A stretch of DNA of 64,000 nt, taken from Pelagibacterium nitratireducens. GTDB taxonomy: Bacteria > Pseudomonadota > Alphaproteobacteria > Rhizobiales > Devosiaceae. Position numbers and translations under genes: made by a program. Each line of letters starts with the position of its first letter. Within the stretch, counting starts at the first letter, position 1. This document shows positions 9,946 to 19,656 of this stretch, piece by piece. The stretch lies in contig NZ_CP146275.1 in NCBI RefSeq assembly GCF_037044555.1, positions 848,501 to 912,500 of the forward strand, in the 5' to 3' direction. The notes beneath the pieces were generated by a model, which saw only the letters and a program-made list of their open reading frames with translations, made no database searches and was not told where the DNA came from.

Positions 9946-10127
9946 ATGCAACGCAACTCCAGCCTACAAACGCCGGCGCACGCGAATCGAGAGTGTGCCG
10001 ATTTGGGTCAGGCTAGGCGGGATCGATTAACAGGGTTTTAAGGGTGGACCGTGGGTCCATGCCGCCTTGTTGTCTTACGGGGCGCTCTGTAAGGTGCCAC
10101 AAAAACAGGATCGCCGGAGCCTTGCCA

Positions 10128-11933
10128 ATGTCTGTGTCCCAGCCGCAATCAACCCACAACCAGTTCGGCCAGTTGCCGGAATGGGATTTGAGCGATCTCT
10201 ACCCCGGTGTCGAGTCCGATGCACTCAAGGCCGACATGGCGTTCCTCGATACCGAAACCAAAGCCTTCGAAGCCGATTTCAAGGGCAAGCTCGACGGGCT
10301 TGCGAAAACGGGTGGGTTGATCGATGCGGTGAGGCGCTATGAAAAGCTCGACGAGGTTTTCGGACGGCTCGGATCTTTCGCCTATCTCAATTATGCGCAG
10401 AACACCGGCGATGGTGACCGGGTGAAATTTCTGGGCGACACGCAGGACAAGATGACCGGGCTTTCGACCCGCATCCTGTTTTTCACGCTCGAGATCAACC
10501 GGATCGAGGACGGGGTGCTCGACGCGGCGTTCGAAAACAGCGCCGATCTGGCGCGCTACAAGCCGTGGTTCGATGAATTGCGCAAGTCGCGGCCCTATCA
10601 ACTCGAAGACCGGGTGGAAGAGCTGTTCCACGACAAGTACGTCACCGGGCATGCCGCCTGGAATCGGCTGTTTGACGAAACCATGGCTTCGCTCAAATTC
10701 GAAATCGATGGCGAAACGCTGGGGCTCGAGCAGACGCTCAATCTCTTGAGCGACAAACACGAAGACAAGCGCGCGGCAGCGTTCAAGGGGCTGAGCGCAA
10801 CGCTTTCGGCCAACAAGAAGCTCTTTGCCCACATCACCAATGTGATGGCCAAGGACAAGGAAATTTCCGACCGCTGGCGTGGCTATGAGGATGTTGCCGA
10901 CAGCCGTCACCTTGCCAATTCGGTTGAACGCGACGTTGTCGATGCGCTGGAAAAAGCCGTGCGCGATGCCTATCCGCGCCTATCGCACCGCTATTACCAG
11001 ATGAAGGCCAAATGGTTCGGCAAGGACAAGCTCGACGCCTGGGACCGCAATGCGCCGCTGCCGACATCGGACGACCGGATTTTCGACTGGGAAACGGCAA
11101 AGACCACAGTGCTCGACGCTTATGGCCGGTTCTCGCCAAAACTCGTGGAGGTGGCGCAGCCGTTTTTCGACAGCGGGTGGATCGATGCGGCGGTCAAGCC
11201 CAACAAGGCGCCGGGCGCTTTTGCGCATCCCACGGTGACGACGGCGCACCCGTACTTGATGCTCAACTATATGGGCCGCACCCGCGATGTGATGACCTTG
11301 GCCCACGAGTTGGGCCACGGGGTGCATCAGCGGCTGGCGGCGGGGCAGGGCGAGCTTATGGCGCCCACGCCTTTGACGCTGGCGGAAACGGCGAGCGTTT
11401 TCGGGGAAATGCTGACCTTCAGGGCCATTCTCGATGCGACGAGCGATCCCAAGCAGCGCTTTGCGCTGATCGCCAGCAAAATCGAGGACATGCTCAATAC
11501 CGTTGTGCGGCAGATCTCGTTTTACACGCTGGAGCGCAAGATCCATCTGGCACGACGCGAAGGGGAATTGCGGCCCGAGGAGATCGAAGCGTTCTGGATG
11601 GAAACCTCCACCGAAAGCCTCGGACCGGGAATCAGGCTCAACGACGGCTATGAAGCCCTTTGGAGCTATATTGGGCATTTCATTCACGCTCCGTTCTATG
11701 TCTATGCCTATGCGTTCGGCGATTGCCTTGTGAACTCGCTCTACGCACAGTATGAAAAGTCCAGTGACGGATTTGCCGAAAAGTATTTCGACATGTTGAG
11801 CGCCGGGGGCTCGAAGCATCATTCCGAACTGCTAGCGCCATTCGGACTGGATGCCCGCGATCCGCAATTCTGGTCGCTGGGGCTGTCCATGATCGAAAGA
11901 CTCATTGACGAACTGGAACAAACTCAGCCCTAA
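10128..11933 (+). CDS. pepF: Oligoendopeptidase F (peptidase M3)
   Basis: 601-residue cytoplasmic zinc metallopeptidase that degrades short peptides. The HEXXH motif is HELGHGVHQ (H393, E394, H397) and the third zinc ligand is the glutamate of LAETASVFGE (E420). The N-terminal lobe (PEWDLSDLYPG) is typical of the PepF/M3B clade. The ATG at 10128 follows CGGAG with good spacing and matches the usual N-terminus; an upstream in-frame extension has no homology. Length is normal. It is followed 42 bases later by the oxidase subunit gene. Confidence 0.94.
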   Translation: MSVSQPQSTHNQFGQLPEWDLSDLYPGVESDALKADMAFLDTETKAFEADFKGKLDGLAKTGGLIDAVRRYEKLDEVFGRLGSFAYLNYAQNTGDGDRVKFLGDTQDKMTGLSTRILFFTLEINRIEDGVLDAAFENSADLARYKPWFDELRKSRPYQLEDRVEELFHDKYVTGHAAWNRLFDETMASLKFEIDGETLGLEQTLNLLSDKHEDKRAAAFKGLSATLSANKKLFAHITNVMAKDKEISDRWRGYEDVADSRHLANSVERDVVDALEKAVRDAYPRLSHRYYQMKAKWFGKDKLDAWDRNAPLPTSDDRIFDWETAKTTVLDAYGRFSPKLVEVAQPFFDSGWIDAAVKPNKAPGAFAHPTVTTAHPYLMLNYMGRTRDVMTLAHELGHGVHQRLAAGQGELMAPTPLTLAETASVFGEMLTFRAILDATSDPKQRFALIASKIEDMLNTVVRQISFYTLERKIHLARREGELRPEEIEAFWMETSTESLGPGIRLNDGYEALWSYIGHFIHAPFYVYAYAFGDCLVNSLYAQYEKSSDGFAEKYFDMLSAGGSKHHSELLAPFGLDARDPQFWSLGLSMIERLIDELEQTQP

Positions 11934-11975
11934 AGGGCGCCCATTCAGACTCGAAAAATTCAGGGGAAAGCTGCG

Positions 11976-12149
11976 ATGGCCGAACAACAGGTCGCATCTT
12001 ATTCAGACAAGCCGATCAGCGAAAAACAGAAGGAAAAGGAATTCGAGGAGCATACGGGCACGTATGCGGCATTCCTTTCCGGCACCAAGTGGAGCGTGAT
12101 CTCCACGGCAGTAATACTGGTGATCCTGTATCTGATCTTCGTCCACTAG
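11976..12149 (+). CDS. aa3-type cytochrome c oxidase subunit IV (small)
   Basis: 57-residue protein that is easy to miss: a charged N-terminal half (KPISEKQKEKEFEEHTGTY) and a single membrane helix (WSVISTAVILVILYLIFVH). This is the pattern of the bacterial aa3 oxidase subunit IV family, an accessory subunit of the terminal oxidase in the inner membrane. A good ribosome site (AGGGGAAAG) precedes the ATG. The position immediately before pntA is common in alphaproteobacteria, which supports the call; the other oxidase genes are elsewhere. Confidence 0.85.
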   Translation: MAEQQVASYSDKPISEKQKEKEFEEHTGTYAAFLSGTKWSVISTAVILVILYLIFVH

Positions 12150-12208
12150 ATCTCCCAACTCAGGGGGAAGTGGCTATTCTTGCTGCCGGCCATATGAGGT
12201 AGGGTTTC

Positions 12209-13747
12209 ATGAAAATTGCCGTAATGCGCGAGCGCGTGGGGGGAGAGCCCCGCGTTGCAGCGACGCCCGAGACGATCGCCAAGCTCATCGGGTTTGGCGC
12301 AACCGTGAGCGTCGAAAAAGGGGCGGGGGAAGCATCGCGCATCCTCGACCAGTTTTACACCGATGCCGGGGCGAAGGTCGAGGCGAGCGCTGCGGCTGCT
12401 GTCAAGGGCGCCGATGTGATCCTTGCAGTCCGGCGTCCCGAAGCATCGGCTCTTGCCGGCGCCGCCGAGGGCGCTTTGGTTCTGGCCACTGCCGACCCGT
12501 TCGGCAATGAAGCGGCGCTGGCCGCGCTGGCCAAGGCAGGGGTCTCGATCTTCGCCATGGAGTTGATGCCGCGCATCACGCGGGCCCAGGTGATGGACAT
12601 CTTGTCCAGCCAGGCCAACCTTGCCGGGTATCAGGCGGTCATCGAAGCCTCGATGGTTTATGACCGGGCGTTGCCGATGATGATGACGGCGGCGGGCACG
12701 GTACGCGCCGCCAAGGTGTTCGTCATGGGGGCCGGCGTTGCCGGGCTGCAGGCCATTGCCACGGCAAAGCGTCTCGGCGCGGCCGTTTCGGCCACCGACG
12801 TGCGGGCCGCAGCAGGCGAGCAGGTCGAATCGCTGGGCGCCAAGTTCATCATGACCGAGGCGCTCAAAGACGCTTCTGGCACGGGCGGATATGCGCGGGA
12901 ATTGACCAAGGACGAACAGGCGGCGCAGGCCGAACTGGTTTCGGGGCATATCGCCAAACAGGACATCGTCGTCACCACGGCGCTGATCCCCGGGCGTCCG
13001 GCGCCCAAACTGATCACCAAGGCAATGGTTGAATCGATGGCGCCGGGTTCGGTGCTTGTCGATCTCGCCGCCGAGCGGGGCGGCAATATCGAATTGACGG
13101 TTCCCGGACAGACGATCGTGCACAAGGACGTAACGATCATCGGGCTGCTCAATCTGCAGGGCAAGATTGCCGCGACGGCCTCCCAGCTCTATTCCAAGAA
13201 CCTTCTGGCCTTCCTTGAAACCATGATCGACAAGGACGCCAAGGGCCTGAAGGTCGATTGGGACGACGAGCTGGTCAAGGCAACGCTTCTGACCCGCGAC
13301 GGCGCCGTCGTGCATCCGAACTTTGCCGGGGCAGCCGATGCCGCGCCGGCCGACAAGAAGGCTCCGGCCAAAGCGACTGCCAAGGCGCCCGCCAAGACGG
13401 CGGCCACGGGCAAGACCGCAGCTACCAAGGCTGCACCGAAGGCCGAGAGCAAGCCGACGGCCAAGGCGCCGGCCAAGACCGGGGCTTCGGGCAAGGGACG
13501 GGCCGCCAAGGTGGCGACCGCGGGTGCGGTGTCGGTTCCGGCCGAAGACAAGCCGGTGGCCAAGCCTGCTGCAAAATCGGCGGCGGCAAAGAGCGCGCCC
13601 GCAGGCACGTCAGCACCCAAGGCGCCGGCGACCAAAAAGCCGGCCACCAAAACCGCTGCAGCGCGCAAACCGGCAGCAAAAAGTACAGCAGCCAAAAAGC
13701 CCGCAGCGAAAAAGCCTGCGGCCAAAAAGACGGATGGAGACGTATAA
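12209..13747 (+). CDS. pntA: NAD(P) transhydrogenase subunit alpha 1, with a Lys/Ala/Pro-rich tail
   Basis: Subunit carrying the NAD(H)-binding domain I of the proton-translocating transhydrogenase, which makes NADPH using proton motive force. Residues 1-375 are the normal domain, with RPEAS early and the Rossmann loop GAGVAGLQA at 174-182. After FAGAADAAP (about 371-380) comes a tail of roughly 137 residues made almost only of K, A, P, T and S, with repeats of the KKPA type, resembling histone H1 tails. Typical orthologues are about 370-390 residues, so the tail is an addition. GAGGTAGGG precedes the ATG. Its TAA overlaps the pntAB ATG by one base, so the three genes form one operon. Confidence 0.93.
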   Translation: MKIAVMRERVGGEPRVAATPETIAKLIGFGATVSVEKGAGEASRILDQFYTDAGAKVEASAAAAVKGADVILAVRRPEASALAGAAEGALVLATADPFGNEAALAALAKAGVSIFAMELMPRITRAQVMDILSSQANLAGYQAVIEASMVYDRALPMMMTAAGTVRAAKVFVMGAGVAGLQAIATAKRLGAAVSATDVRAAAGEQVESLGAKFIMTEALKDASGTGGYARELTKDEQAAQAELVSGHIAKQDIVVTTALIPGRPAPKLITKAMVESMAPGSVLVDLAAERGGNIELTVPGQTIVHKDVTIIGLLNLQGKIAATASQLYSKNLLAFLETMIDKDAKGLKVDWDDELVKATLLTRDGAVVHPNFAGAADAAPADKKAPAKATAKAPAKTAATGKTAATKAAPKAESKPTAKAPAKTGASGKGRAAKVATAGAVSVPAEDKPVAKPAAKSAAAKSAPAGTSAPKAPATKKPATKTAAARKPAAKSTAAKKPAAKKPAAKKTDGDV

Positions 13748-14049
13748 TGGGCGGTGTCGTCGATCCCTTTTTCTTTTTCCTCTCGGTGTTCGTCCTGGCG
13801 ATCTTCGTGGGCTACTACGTCGTCTGGTCGGTCACGCCGGCTCTTCATACCCCCCTTATGGCAGTGACCAACGCGATCTCCTCGGTGATCGTGGTGGGGG
13901 CGCTGCTTGCCGTTGGCGTTGCATCGATCGGTGAACCCGGCCCGGCCCGCTGGTTCGGCTTTTTCGCGCTGATCCTTGCATCGGTGAATATCTTCGGGGG
14001 CTTCCTCGTCACCCAGCGCATGCTGGCGATGTACAAGAAGAAGGGCTAG
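13747..14049 (+). CDS. pntAB: NAD(P) transhydrogenase subunit alpha 2 (membrane)
   Basis: 100-residue membrane protein with three hydrophobic helices ([55 protein letters not shown]) ending MLAMYKKKG. It supplies the alpha-side transmembrane helices of domain II in the three-subunit form of the enzyme found in Rhodospirillum and relatives. The start codon overlaps the pntA stop (TAATG), and pntB follows after five bases. Confidence 0.93.
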   Translation: MGGVVDPFFFFLSVFVLAIFVGYYVVWSVTPALHTPLMAVTNAISSVIVVGALLAVGVASIGEPGPARWFGFFALILASVNIFGGFLVTQRMLAMYKKKG

Positions 14050-14054
14050 GACAC

Positions 14055-15461
14055 ATGATTTCCGCAAACATCGCGGCCCTGGCCTATCTGGTCGCCGGGG
14101 CGCTGTTCATTCTGGCGCTGCGCGGGCTGTCGTCGCCGACTACGGCGCGTCGGGGCAACACCATGGGCATGGTCGGTATGACCATTGCCGTTTTGACCAC
14201 GCTGGCCATTGCCGCGCCCACCGATCCGTTCGCCTGGGTTCTGATCATCGGCGGTCTGGCCATCGGCGGCGGCATCGGGGCGTTTATCGCACGCGGCGTG
14301 CCGATGACGGCCATGCCACAGCTGGTCGCTGCCTTCCACTCGCTGGTCGGCCTTGCCGCCGTGTTCGTGGCGGCCGCAGCGCTTTATGCGCCGGTTGCTT
14401 TCGGCATCGGGGAGCCGGGGCATATCCACATGCAGGCGCTCATTGAAATGAGCATCGGCACGGCGATCGGCGCGTTCACTTTCACCGGCTCGGTCATTGC
14501 TTTCGCCAAGCTCGATGGGCGCATGAGCGGCAAGCCGATCCTGTTGCCGGCCCGGCATCTGCTCCATCTGGGGCTGGGTGCGTTGCTGGTCATTTTGATT
14601 GGTGTGTTCTCGGTGACGCAGGATCCGATCCTGTTCTGGATCATCACCCTGATTGCGCTGGTTCTGGGCGGGCTGATGATCATCCCGATCGGTGGCGCCG
14701 ACATGCCGGTGGTGGTCTCCATGCTCAACTCCTATTCGGGTTGGGCGGCGGCGGGCATCGGCTTTACCGTTGAGAACACGGCTCTGATCATTACCGGCGC
14801 GCTGGTGGGGTCGTCGGGCGCGATCCTGTCCTACATCATGTGCAAGGCCATGAACCGGAGCTTTATTTCGGTGATCCTTGGCGGGTTCGGGGGCGATGAT
14901 GCCGCTGCGGCCTCAGGCGATGTGGAAGAGCGCCCCGTCAAGCAGGGCTCGGCCGAAGACGCGGCCTTCATCATGCAGAACGCGTCCAAGGTCATTATCG
15001 TGCCCGGTTACGGCATGGCTGTGGCCCAGGCCCAGCATGCGCTGCGCGAAATGGCCGATGAGCTCAAGGCAGCCGGGGTGGAGGTATCCTATGCCGTTCA
15101 CCCGGTGGCGGGCCGCATGCCGGGGCACATGAACGTGCTTCTGTCCGAAGCCAATGTGCCCTATGACGAAGTGTTCGAGCTCGAAGACATCAACTCCGAG
15201 TTCTCACGGGCGGATGTGGCGTTCGTCATCGGCGCCAATGACGTCACCAACCCTTCGGCCAAGACCGACAAGACCTCGCCGATCTACGGCATGCCCGTTC
15301 TCGACGTGGAAAAGGCAGGCACTGTGCTGTTCATCAAGCGCGGCATGGCAGCGGGTTACGCCGGGGTGCAGAACGAATTGTTCTTCCGCGACAACACCAT
15401 GATGTTGTTCGGGGACGCCAAGAAGATGACCGAATCCATCGTCAAGGCGTTCCATCACTGA
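14055..15461 (+). CDS. pntB: NAD(P) transhydrogenase subunit beta
   Basis: 468-residue subunit: about nine membrane helices in the first 270 residues form the proton channel with PntAB, followed by the NADP(H)-binding domain III. The latter shows VPGYGMAVAQAQHALREM, VAGRMPGHMNVLL and FVIGANDVTNPSA, all hallmark segments. Length is normal. It closes the pnt operon and is followed by a textbook terminator. Confidence 0.96.
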   Translation: MISANIAALAYLVAGALFILALRGLSSPTTARRGNTMGMVGMTIAVLTTLAIAAPTDPFAWVLIIGGLAIGGGIGAFIARGVPMTAMPQLVAAFHSLVGLAAVFVAAAALYAPVAFGIGEPGHIHMQALIEMSIGTAIGAFTFTGSVIAFAKLDGRMSGKPILLPARHLLHLGLGALLVILIGVFSVTQDPILFWIITLIALVLGGLMIIPIGGADMPVVVSMLNSYSGWAAAGIGFTVENTALIITGALVGSSGAILSYIMCKAMNRSFISVILGGFGGDDAAAASGDVEERPVKQGSAEDAAFIMQNASKVIIVPGYGMAVAQAQHALREMADELKAAGVEVSYAVHPVAGRMPGHMNVLLSEANVPYDEVFELEDINSEFSRADVAFVIGANDVTNPSAKTDKTSPIYGMPVLDVEKAGTVLFIKRGMAAGYAGVQNELFFRDNTMMLFGDAKKMTESIVKAFHH

Positions 15462-15465
15462 TCAC

Positions 15466-15496
15466 AAAGGGCCCTTCGGGGCCCTTTTCTTTTTTG
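15466..15496 (+). terminator. Rho-independent terminator of the pnt operon
   Basis: Perfect 9-bp stem AAAGGGCCC/GGGCCCTTT closed by a TTCG tetraloop and followed by TTTCTTTTTT-like sequence, directly after pntB. Confidence 0.93.
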
Positions 15497-15518
15497 GTCT
15501 GGCGCTCCACTCTCCATC

Positions 15519-16142
15519 ATGGACACACTGGGCCTTTCCACCCTTTTGGCATTTTTTGCCACCGCAATCGCCATCGAGCTGACGCCCGGACCCAACATGG
15601 CCTATTTGGCCATTCTGGGGGTCGACAGGGGCAGGGTGGCGGGGATTTTTGCAGTGGCCGGTGTGGCGCTGGGTCTGGCTATTGTCGGCGGGCTGGCGGC
15701 CATCGGACTTGCGGCACTGATCAGCGAGGTTGACTGGCTGTATCAAGCGGTGCGGTGGGCCGGGGTGCTCTATCTGGTCTGGCTTGGATACGATACCTGG
15801 CGCGATTCGTGCCGTCCGGTCGAACAGCACACGCTGACGGTCTCGAACTGGATTTTCTTTCGCCGCGGCCTCATCACCAATTTGCTCAATCCCAAGGCGG
15901 CGGCCTTTTATCTGTCCGTTCTACCCAATTTCCTTGCGGATGGGGCGATGCCCTCGGCCTTTCTGGCGCTTGCGGCGGTGTATGTGCTCGCGGCCACGCT
16001 GGTCCATATCGCCATCGTTCTGGGAGCGTCGGCGCTGCAGCCCTATTTTGTGCAGCCACATCATCGCGAGCGACTGGGCATCGTTTTCGGTCTCTTGCTG
16101 GTCGTCATCGCCATCTGGCTGTTGATTGCCACACGATCCTGA
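15519..16142 (+). CDS. LysE/RhtB family amino-acid exporter
   Basis: 207-residue inner membrane protein with six predicted helices and the LysE-family segments ELTPGPNMAYL near the N-terminus and RRGLITNLLNPKAAAFYLSVLPNF in the middle. Members export amino acids or homoserine lactones by proton antiport; the substrate cannot be read from the sequence. It starts 22 bases after the pnt terminator and appears to be a separate unit. No strong ribosome site is visible. Confidence 0.88.
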   Translation: MDTLGLSTLLAFFATAIAIELTPGPNMAYLAILGVDRGRVAGIFAVAGVALGLAIVGGLAAIGLAALISEVDWLYQAVRWAGVLYLVWLGYDTWRDSCRPVEQHTLTVSNWIFFRRGLITNLLNPKAAAFYLSVLPNFLADGAMPSAFLALAAVYVLAATLVHIAIVLGASALQPYFVQPHHRERLGIVFGLLLVVIAIWLLIATRS

Positions 16143-16231
16143 TCCTGTGTTTTTGTCCCGGTTACATCGATGTGCGTACTTGAGCGGTTCGGCGCCAATG
16201 GCCATGTTGTCGTCAACGCAAAGGATACACG

Positions 16232-16876
16232 ATGACCCAATCCATCCGCATCGATCTGTTCACCGATGTCGTATGCCCCTGGTGCCTGATCGGCACGGCG
16301 CGGCTTGATCAGGCGCTGGCGACGCTGCCTGAGGACGTAAACGTCGAGATCTTGCATCACCCGTTCCTGCTCGATCCGACGACGCCGGAAGAAGGGCAGA
16401 ACACCAAGGAAAGGCTCAAGGCAAAATATGGCGGCGATATCGATGCCATGCAGGCGCGGGTCGAGGGCGCGGCGCGCGATGCCGGGGTGCCGCTGGACAT
16501 GAGCGTGCAGCCGATGAGCTATCCCACCATCAAGCCGCATACGCTGATCCGCTCGGCAGCGCCCGAACACCAGTATGGTCTGGCCAAGGCATTTGCGGCC
16601 GCTTATTTCCTCGAGGGCAAGGACATCACAGACGATGACCTCCTGGCCGATATCGCTGCCGAGCACGGCTATACGCGCGAAGTGGCGCTCAAGCTGATTG
16701 CCGATGAGGCCGAGAACAGCACAACCAAAGCGATGGCGGTTTCGGCCAGCCAACAGGGCATCAACGGTGTGCCGTTCTTTATCTTCAACAACCAGTTTGC
16801 CATTTCCGGAGGTCAGCCGCTCGAGGTTTTCCAGCGGGCGTTTCGCGTGGCGTTGGGCCAGGAAGAGCTGACCTAG
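16232..16876 (+). CDS. DsbA-family (FrnE-like) thiol oxidoreductase
   Basis: 214-residue thioredoxin-fold protein with an active site CPWC (C15, C18) and the FrnE/2-hydroxychromene-isomerase-like insert (HHPFLLDPTTPEEGQNTKERL). The cis-proline loop is INGVPFFIFN. There is no signal peptide, so it should act in the cytoplasm. The substrate is unknown. AAGGAT precedes the ATG. Confidence 0.9.
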   Translation: MTQSIRIDLFTDVVCPWCLIGTARLDQALATLPEDVNVEILHHPFLLDPTTPEEGQNTKERLKAKYGGDIDAMQARVEGAARDAGVPLDMSVQPMSYPTIKPHTLIRSAAPEHQYGLAKAFAAAYFLEGKDITDDDLLADIAAEHGYTREVALKLIADEAENSTTKAMAVSASQQGINGVPFFIFNNQFAISGGQPLEVFQRAFRVALGQEELT

Positions 16877-16886
16877 ACGATCCGTT

Positions 16887-16923
16887 CTCCCGGCGGTATC
16901 ACGGACAGGGTCCGCCGGGAGGA
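16887..16923 (+). promoter_or_regulatory. Hairpin enclosing the ribosome binding site of the next gene
   Basis: Perfect 10-bp arms CTCCCGGCGG (16887-16896) and CCGCCGGGAG (16912-16921) with a 15-nt loop. The 3' arm and the bases after it contain GGGAGGA, the Shine-Dalgarno sequence of the hydrolase gene starting at 16932. No T-run follows, so it is a poor terminator and a possible translation switch or thermolabile element. The function is inferred. Confidence 0.45.
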
Positions 16924-16931
16924 AATCGGAA

Positions 16932-17738
16932 ATGTTCAAGAAGATCGCCATTGGCGTTCTGGTCTTGGTGATTGTCGTTTACGGTGGGCTGCTGGCCTAT
17001 CTTTACGTCAATCAGCGGGCGTTTTTCTTTTATCCTGCCGGGGAGATTTTCGATCCGGTTGCAGTGGGGGTCGATGCCGAGATCGTCACCATTCCCACCA
17101 GCAATGACGAGGTGATCACCGGCTGGTATGCGCCGCCGTCAGCCGATGAACCCACGATCCTGTACCTCAAGGGCAATTCTGGAAGCTTTTCGGCCGAATA
17201 CGAGCGGTTTCTTTCGTTCACTGAAGCGGGATACGGTTTTTTGTCGGTCGATTATCGCGGCTTTCCGCTGTCGCCGGGCGAAATCACCCAGGAGAATGTG
17301 CTGGCCGATGCCATCGCGGCGTTCGATTGGCTCGACGAGCGCGAGGACAATATCGCGGTCTGGGGCCGTTCGTTGGGAGCATCGCCTGCCGTGTGGGTCG
17401 CCAGCCAGCGCGCGGCCGAGGCGGTGCTCCTGGAAACCCCGTTCTATTCGGCGGTGAGCGTGGCCGCCGAACGGTATCCTTTTGCGCCGGTCGCCTGGCT
17501 GATGCTCGACCAGTTCCGGTCCAACGACTGGATCGGGGCGGTCGAGGAGCCGGTCTTTGTGGCGCATGGTACCGCCGATCGAACGGTGAGCGTTTCGAAC
17601 GGCGAGCGGCTCTATGCGGACGCGCCAAATCCTTACGATATCTGGATCGAGGAGGGGGCGGATCATTCCGATCTGTGGGCGCGCGGGATCTGGGAGCGGG
17701 CTCAGGCGTTCTTTGCTGATACAGCACAGGGAGGCTGA
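16932..17738 (+). CDS. Alpha/beta hydrolase, membrane-anchored
   Basis: 268 residues. An N-terminal helix (IAIGVLVLVIVVYGGLLAYLYV) anchors the enzyme in the inner membrane. The rest is an alpha/beta hydrolase of the Bem46/ABHD13 type: nucleophile elbow GRSLGA (S147), acid D216 in GTADRTVS and H245 in GADHSD. The oxyanion region LKGNSGS is also present. The substrate is unknown. A second protein of the same type is encoded at 26021-26905. The downstream YciI-like gene begins one base after the stop, so the two are probably co-translated. Confidence 0.87.
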   Translation: MFKKIAIGVLVLVIVVYGGLLAYLYVNQRAFFFYPAGEIFDPVAVGVDAEIVTIPTSNDEVITGWYAPPSADEPTILYLKGNSGSFSAEYERFLSFTEAGYGFLSVDYRGFPLSPGEITQENVLADAIAAFDWLDEREDNIAVWGRSLGASPAVWVASQRAAEAVLLETPFYSAVSVAAERYPFAPVAWLMLDQFRSNDWIGAVEEPVFVAHGTADRTVSVSNGERLYADAPNPYDIWIEEGADHSDLWARGIWERAQAFFADTAQGG

Positions 17739-17739
17739 A

Positions 17740-18084
17740 ATGGGAAAATTTCTGGCGATCTATACGGGAACCGCAACTGCAACCGAGAAGGCGTATGCCG
17801 AGGGGCGGGTGGATGAAGTGGCGGGCATGAAAGCCTGGGGCGAATGGATGGAGGCCAATGCTTCGCGCGTGATCGATGCCGGCGGCCCGTTGGGCAAGAC
17901 CAAAAAGATCGGCCCGGACGGAATAGCCGACATCACCAATTCAGCCGCAGCCTATGTGATTGTGGAAGCACCCGACCACGTGGCGGCGGCCGAGATGTTT
18001 CGCAATCACGCCCATTTCACCCATTTTCCGGGCGAGGGCGTCGAGGTGATGCCGATCCTCGATATGCCGGGAGTTCAAAAATAA
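17740..18084 (+). CDS. YciI-like protein
   Basis: 114-residue single-domain protein (MGKFLAIYTGTATATEKAY, then KAWGEWMEAN, AGGPLGKTKKI, FRNHAHFTHFPGEGVEVMPI) that fits the YCII-related fold, a ferredoxin-like domain of mostly unknown function. GGGAGG lies just before the ATG and the start is one base after the hydrolase stop. A bidirectional terminator follows. Confidence 0.8.
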   Translation: MGKFLAIYTGTATATEKAYAEGRVDEVAGMKAWGEWMEANASRVIDAGGPLGKTKKIGPDGIADITNSAAAYVIVEAPDHVAAAEMFRNHAHFTHFPGEGVEVMPILDMPGVQK

Positions 18085-18112
18085 AAACGCCGCCCCAAAG
18101 GACGGCGTTTTT
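18084..18112. terminator. Bidirectional terminator between the YciI-like gene and rpsU
   Basis: AAAAACGCCG pairs with CGGCGTTTTT around a short loop; A and T runs on both sides make it work for both convergent genes. Confidence 0.85.
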
Positions 18113-18175
18113 CTGCAAATACGTTCATGTCGAACAGTCGCAGATGCAAGAGATTTCGCGCTTTGCGAAGCCCTC

Positions 18176-18400
18176 TTAGCGACGACCGCCGGTTACAACA
18201 CCAGCCTCGCGCTGTGCACGCTTACGAGCAAGCTTGCGGGCGCGGCGGATCGCCTCGGCCTTCTGCCGTGCCTTCTTTTCAGAAGGCTTCTCGTAATAGT
18301 TGCGCAGCTTCATTTCGCGAAACACACCTTCGCGCTGCAACTTCTTTTTCAGCGCCCGAAGCGCCTGATCGACATTGTTATCGCGAACGACTACTTGCAC
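18176..18400 (-). CDS. rpsU: 30S ribosomal protein S21
   Basis: Small basic ribosomal protein of the 30S platform, near the anti-Shine-Dalgarno region. The sequence [20 protein letters not shown], then [36 protein letters not shown] is standard for S21. Homologues begin at the GTG at 18400; a GTG at 18409 would add MFR and lies closer to AAAGGG, so the exact start is uncertain. It is a single-gene unit here, ending at a shared bidirectional terminator. Confidence 0.94.
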   Translation of the reverse strand: MQVVVRDNNVDQALRALKKKLQREGVFREMKLRNYYEKPSEKKARQKAEAIRRARKLARKRAQREAGVVTGGRR

Positions 18401-18561
18401 GCGGAACACCCGCCCTTTCGGTTAGAATTTCGGCTGATATCAAACGCCGGAGGCCAAAAGCAATCCAGCGCCGACCGACACTTGCCGGTCACCGTGGCCG
18501 CGGTAGTTACCAGAAGAGTCGGGCCGTGTCCACCGGCGAGGCCCGGAATCTGTGCTTTTTG

Positions 18562-19656
18562 TCAGTCTTCGGGGAGCCTGACGATATTGAGGTGGCCCAT
18601 CTTGCGGCCGGCCCGGGCTTCGGCCTTGCCGTAGACATGGGGCTGGATGTTGCCCGTCGACCGCGCGGCTGTGGCAAAGATTTCCTCGCCGAGCAGATTT
18701 TCCATCACCACGCCAGCCAGCCGCGTGGTGTCGCCCAGTGGCCAGCCGCAAATGGCGCGAATGTGATTCTCGAACTGATCGGTGATGCAGACGGCCTGGG
18801 TCCAGTGGCCGGAATTGTGGACGCGGGGGGCGATTTCGTTGACCAGGATCTGCGGATCGTCGCCATCGGATACGACGAAAAATTCAACGCCCATGGTGCC
18901 GACATAATCGAGCGCGGTTGCAATGTCGGCGGCGACGGCCCTGGCCTTGATCACCACGGCATCGGAAACGGTGGCGGGCAGGGTCGAGGTCTTGAGGATG
19001 TGGTTGCGGTGAATGTTTTCGGCCGGATCGTAGGTGACCACGGCCCCATCGGCGCCACGCACCACGATGACCGAGATTTCCTTTTCGAACGGGACATAGG
19101 CTTCGAGAACCAAAGGGGCGCCCGGTTCAAGCTCGGCAAAGGCGCCTTCGAGGTCGTCAGGCTTGGCGATCATGCGCTGGCCCTTGCCGTCATAGCCCAG
19201 CCGTGTGGTCTTGAGGACGGCAGGAAGACCGATTTCGGCGACTGCCGCCTGCAACTCGTCGAGGCTGGCGACAGCGCGATAGGGCGCGATGGCAACACCG
19301 GCGCGGCTCAGAAAGCTCTTTTCGGCCAGGCGATCCTGGCTGACTTCGAGTGCCTTGGCGCCCGGGCGCAGCGGCACGTTGTCGGCGATGACCTTTGCGG
19401 TGGCCAGCGGCACGTTCTCGAACTCGTAGGTCACAACGTCGACGCCGCCCGCAAAGGCCCTCAGGGCTGCGACATCATCATAGCCGGCAATGGTTTTGGT
19501 GGGGGTGACATCGAAAGCGGGGCTTTGCGGGTCCGGGCAGTAGATATGGGTCTTCATGCCCAACTGGCTTGCCGCTAGAGAGAGCATGCGCCCAAGCTGG
19601 CCGCCGCCCAGAATGCCGATGGAACTGCCGGGCTGGAGAGGGTGGCTGTCAGTCAT
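18562..19656 (-). CDS. purK: N5-carboxyaminoimidazole ribonucleotide synthase
   Basis: ATP-grasp enzyme that carboxylates AIR on nitrogen in purine biosynthesis. The 364-residue product has the N-terminal GGGQLGRM (17-24), the ATP-grasp segment [11 protein letters not shown] and [13 protein letters not shown] near the C-terminus. The ATG at 19656 overlaps the purE stop by eight bases, so it is translationally coupled to its pathway partner. Confidence 0.96.
   Translation of the reverse strand: MTDSHPLQPGSSIGILGGGQLGRMLSLAASQLGMKTHIYCPDPQSPAFDVTPTKTIAGYDDVAALRAFAGGVDVVTYEFENVPLATAKVIADNVPLRPGAKALEVSQDRLAEKSFLSRAGVAIAPYRAVASLDELQAAVAEIGLPAVLKTTRLGYDGKGQRMIAKPDDLEGAFAELEPGAPLVLEAYVPFEKEISVIVVRGADGAVVTYDPAENIHRNHILKTSTLPATVSDAVVIKARAVAADIATALDYVGTMGVEFFVVSDGDDPQILVNEIAPRVHNSGHWTQAVCITDQFENHIRAICGWPLGDTTRLAGVVMENLLGEEIFATAARSTGNIQPHVYGKAEARAGRKMGHLNIVRLPED

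Noticed and set aside
12146..13315. 389-codon open frame on the minus strand
   Set aside because: Shadow of the pntA gene in GC-rich DNA; no recognisable protein family.
16887..16923. Rho-independent terminator of the DsbA-like gene
   Set aside because: The stem is strong but there is no T-run after it on either strand, so it is reported as a ribosome-site hairpin.
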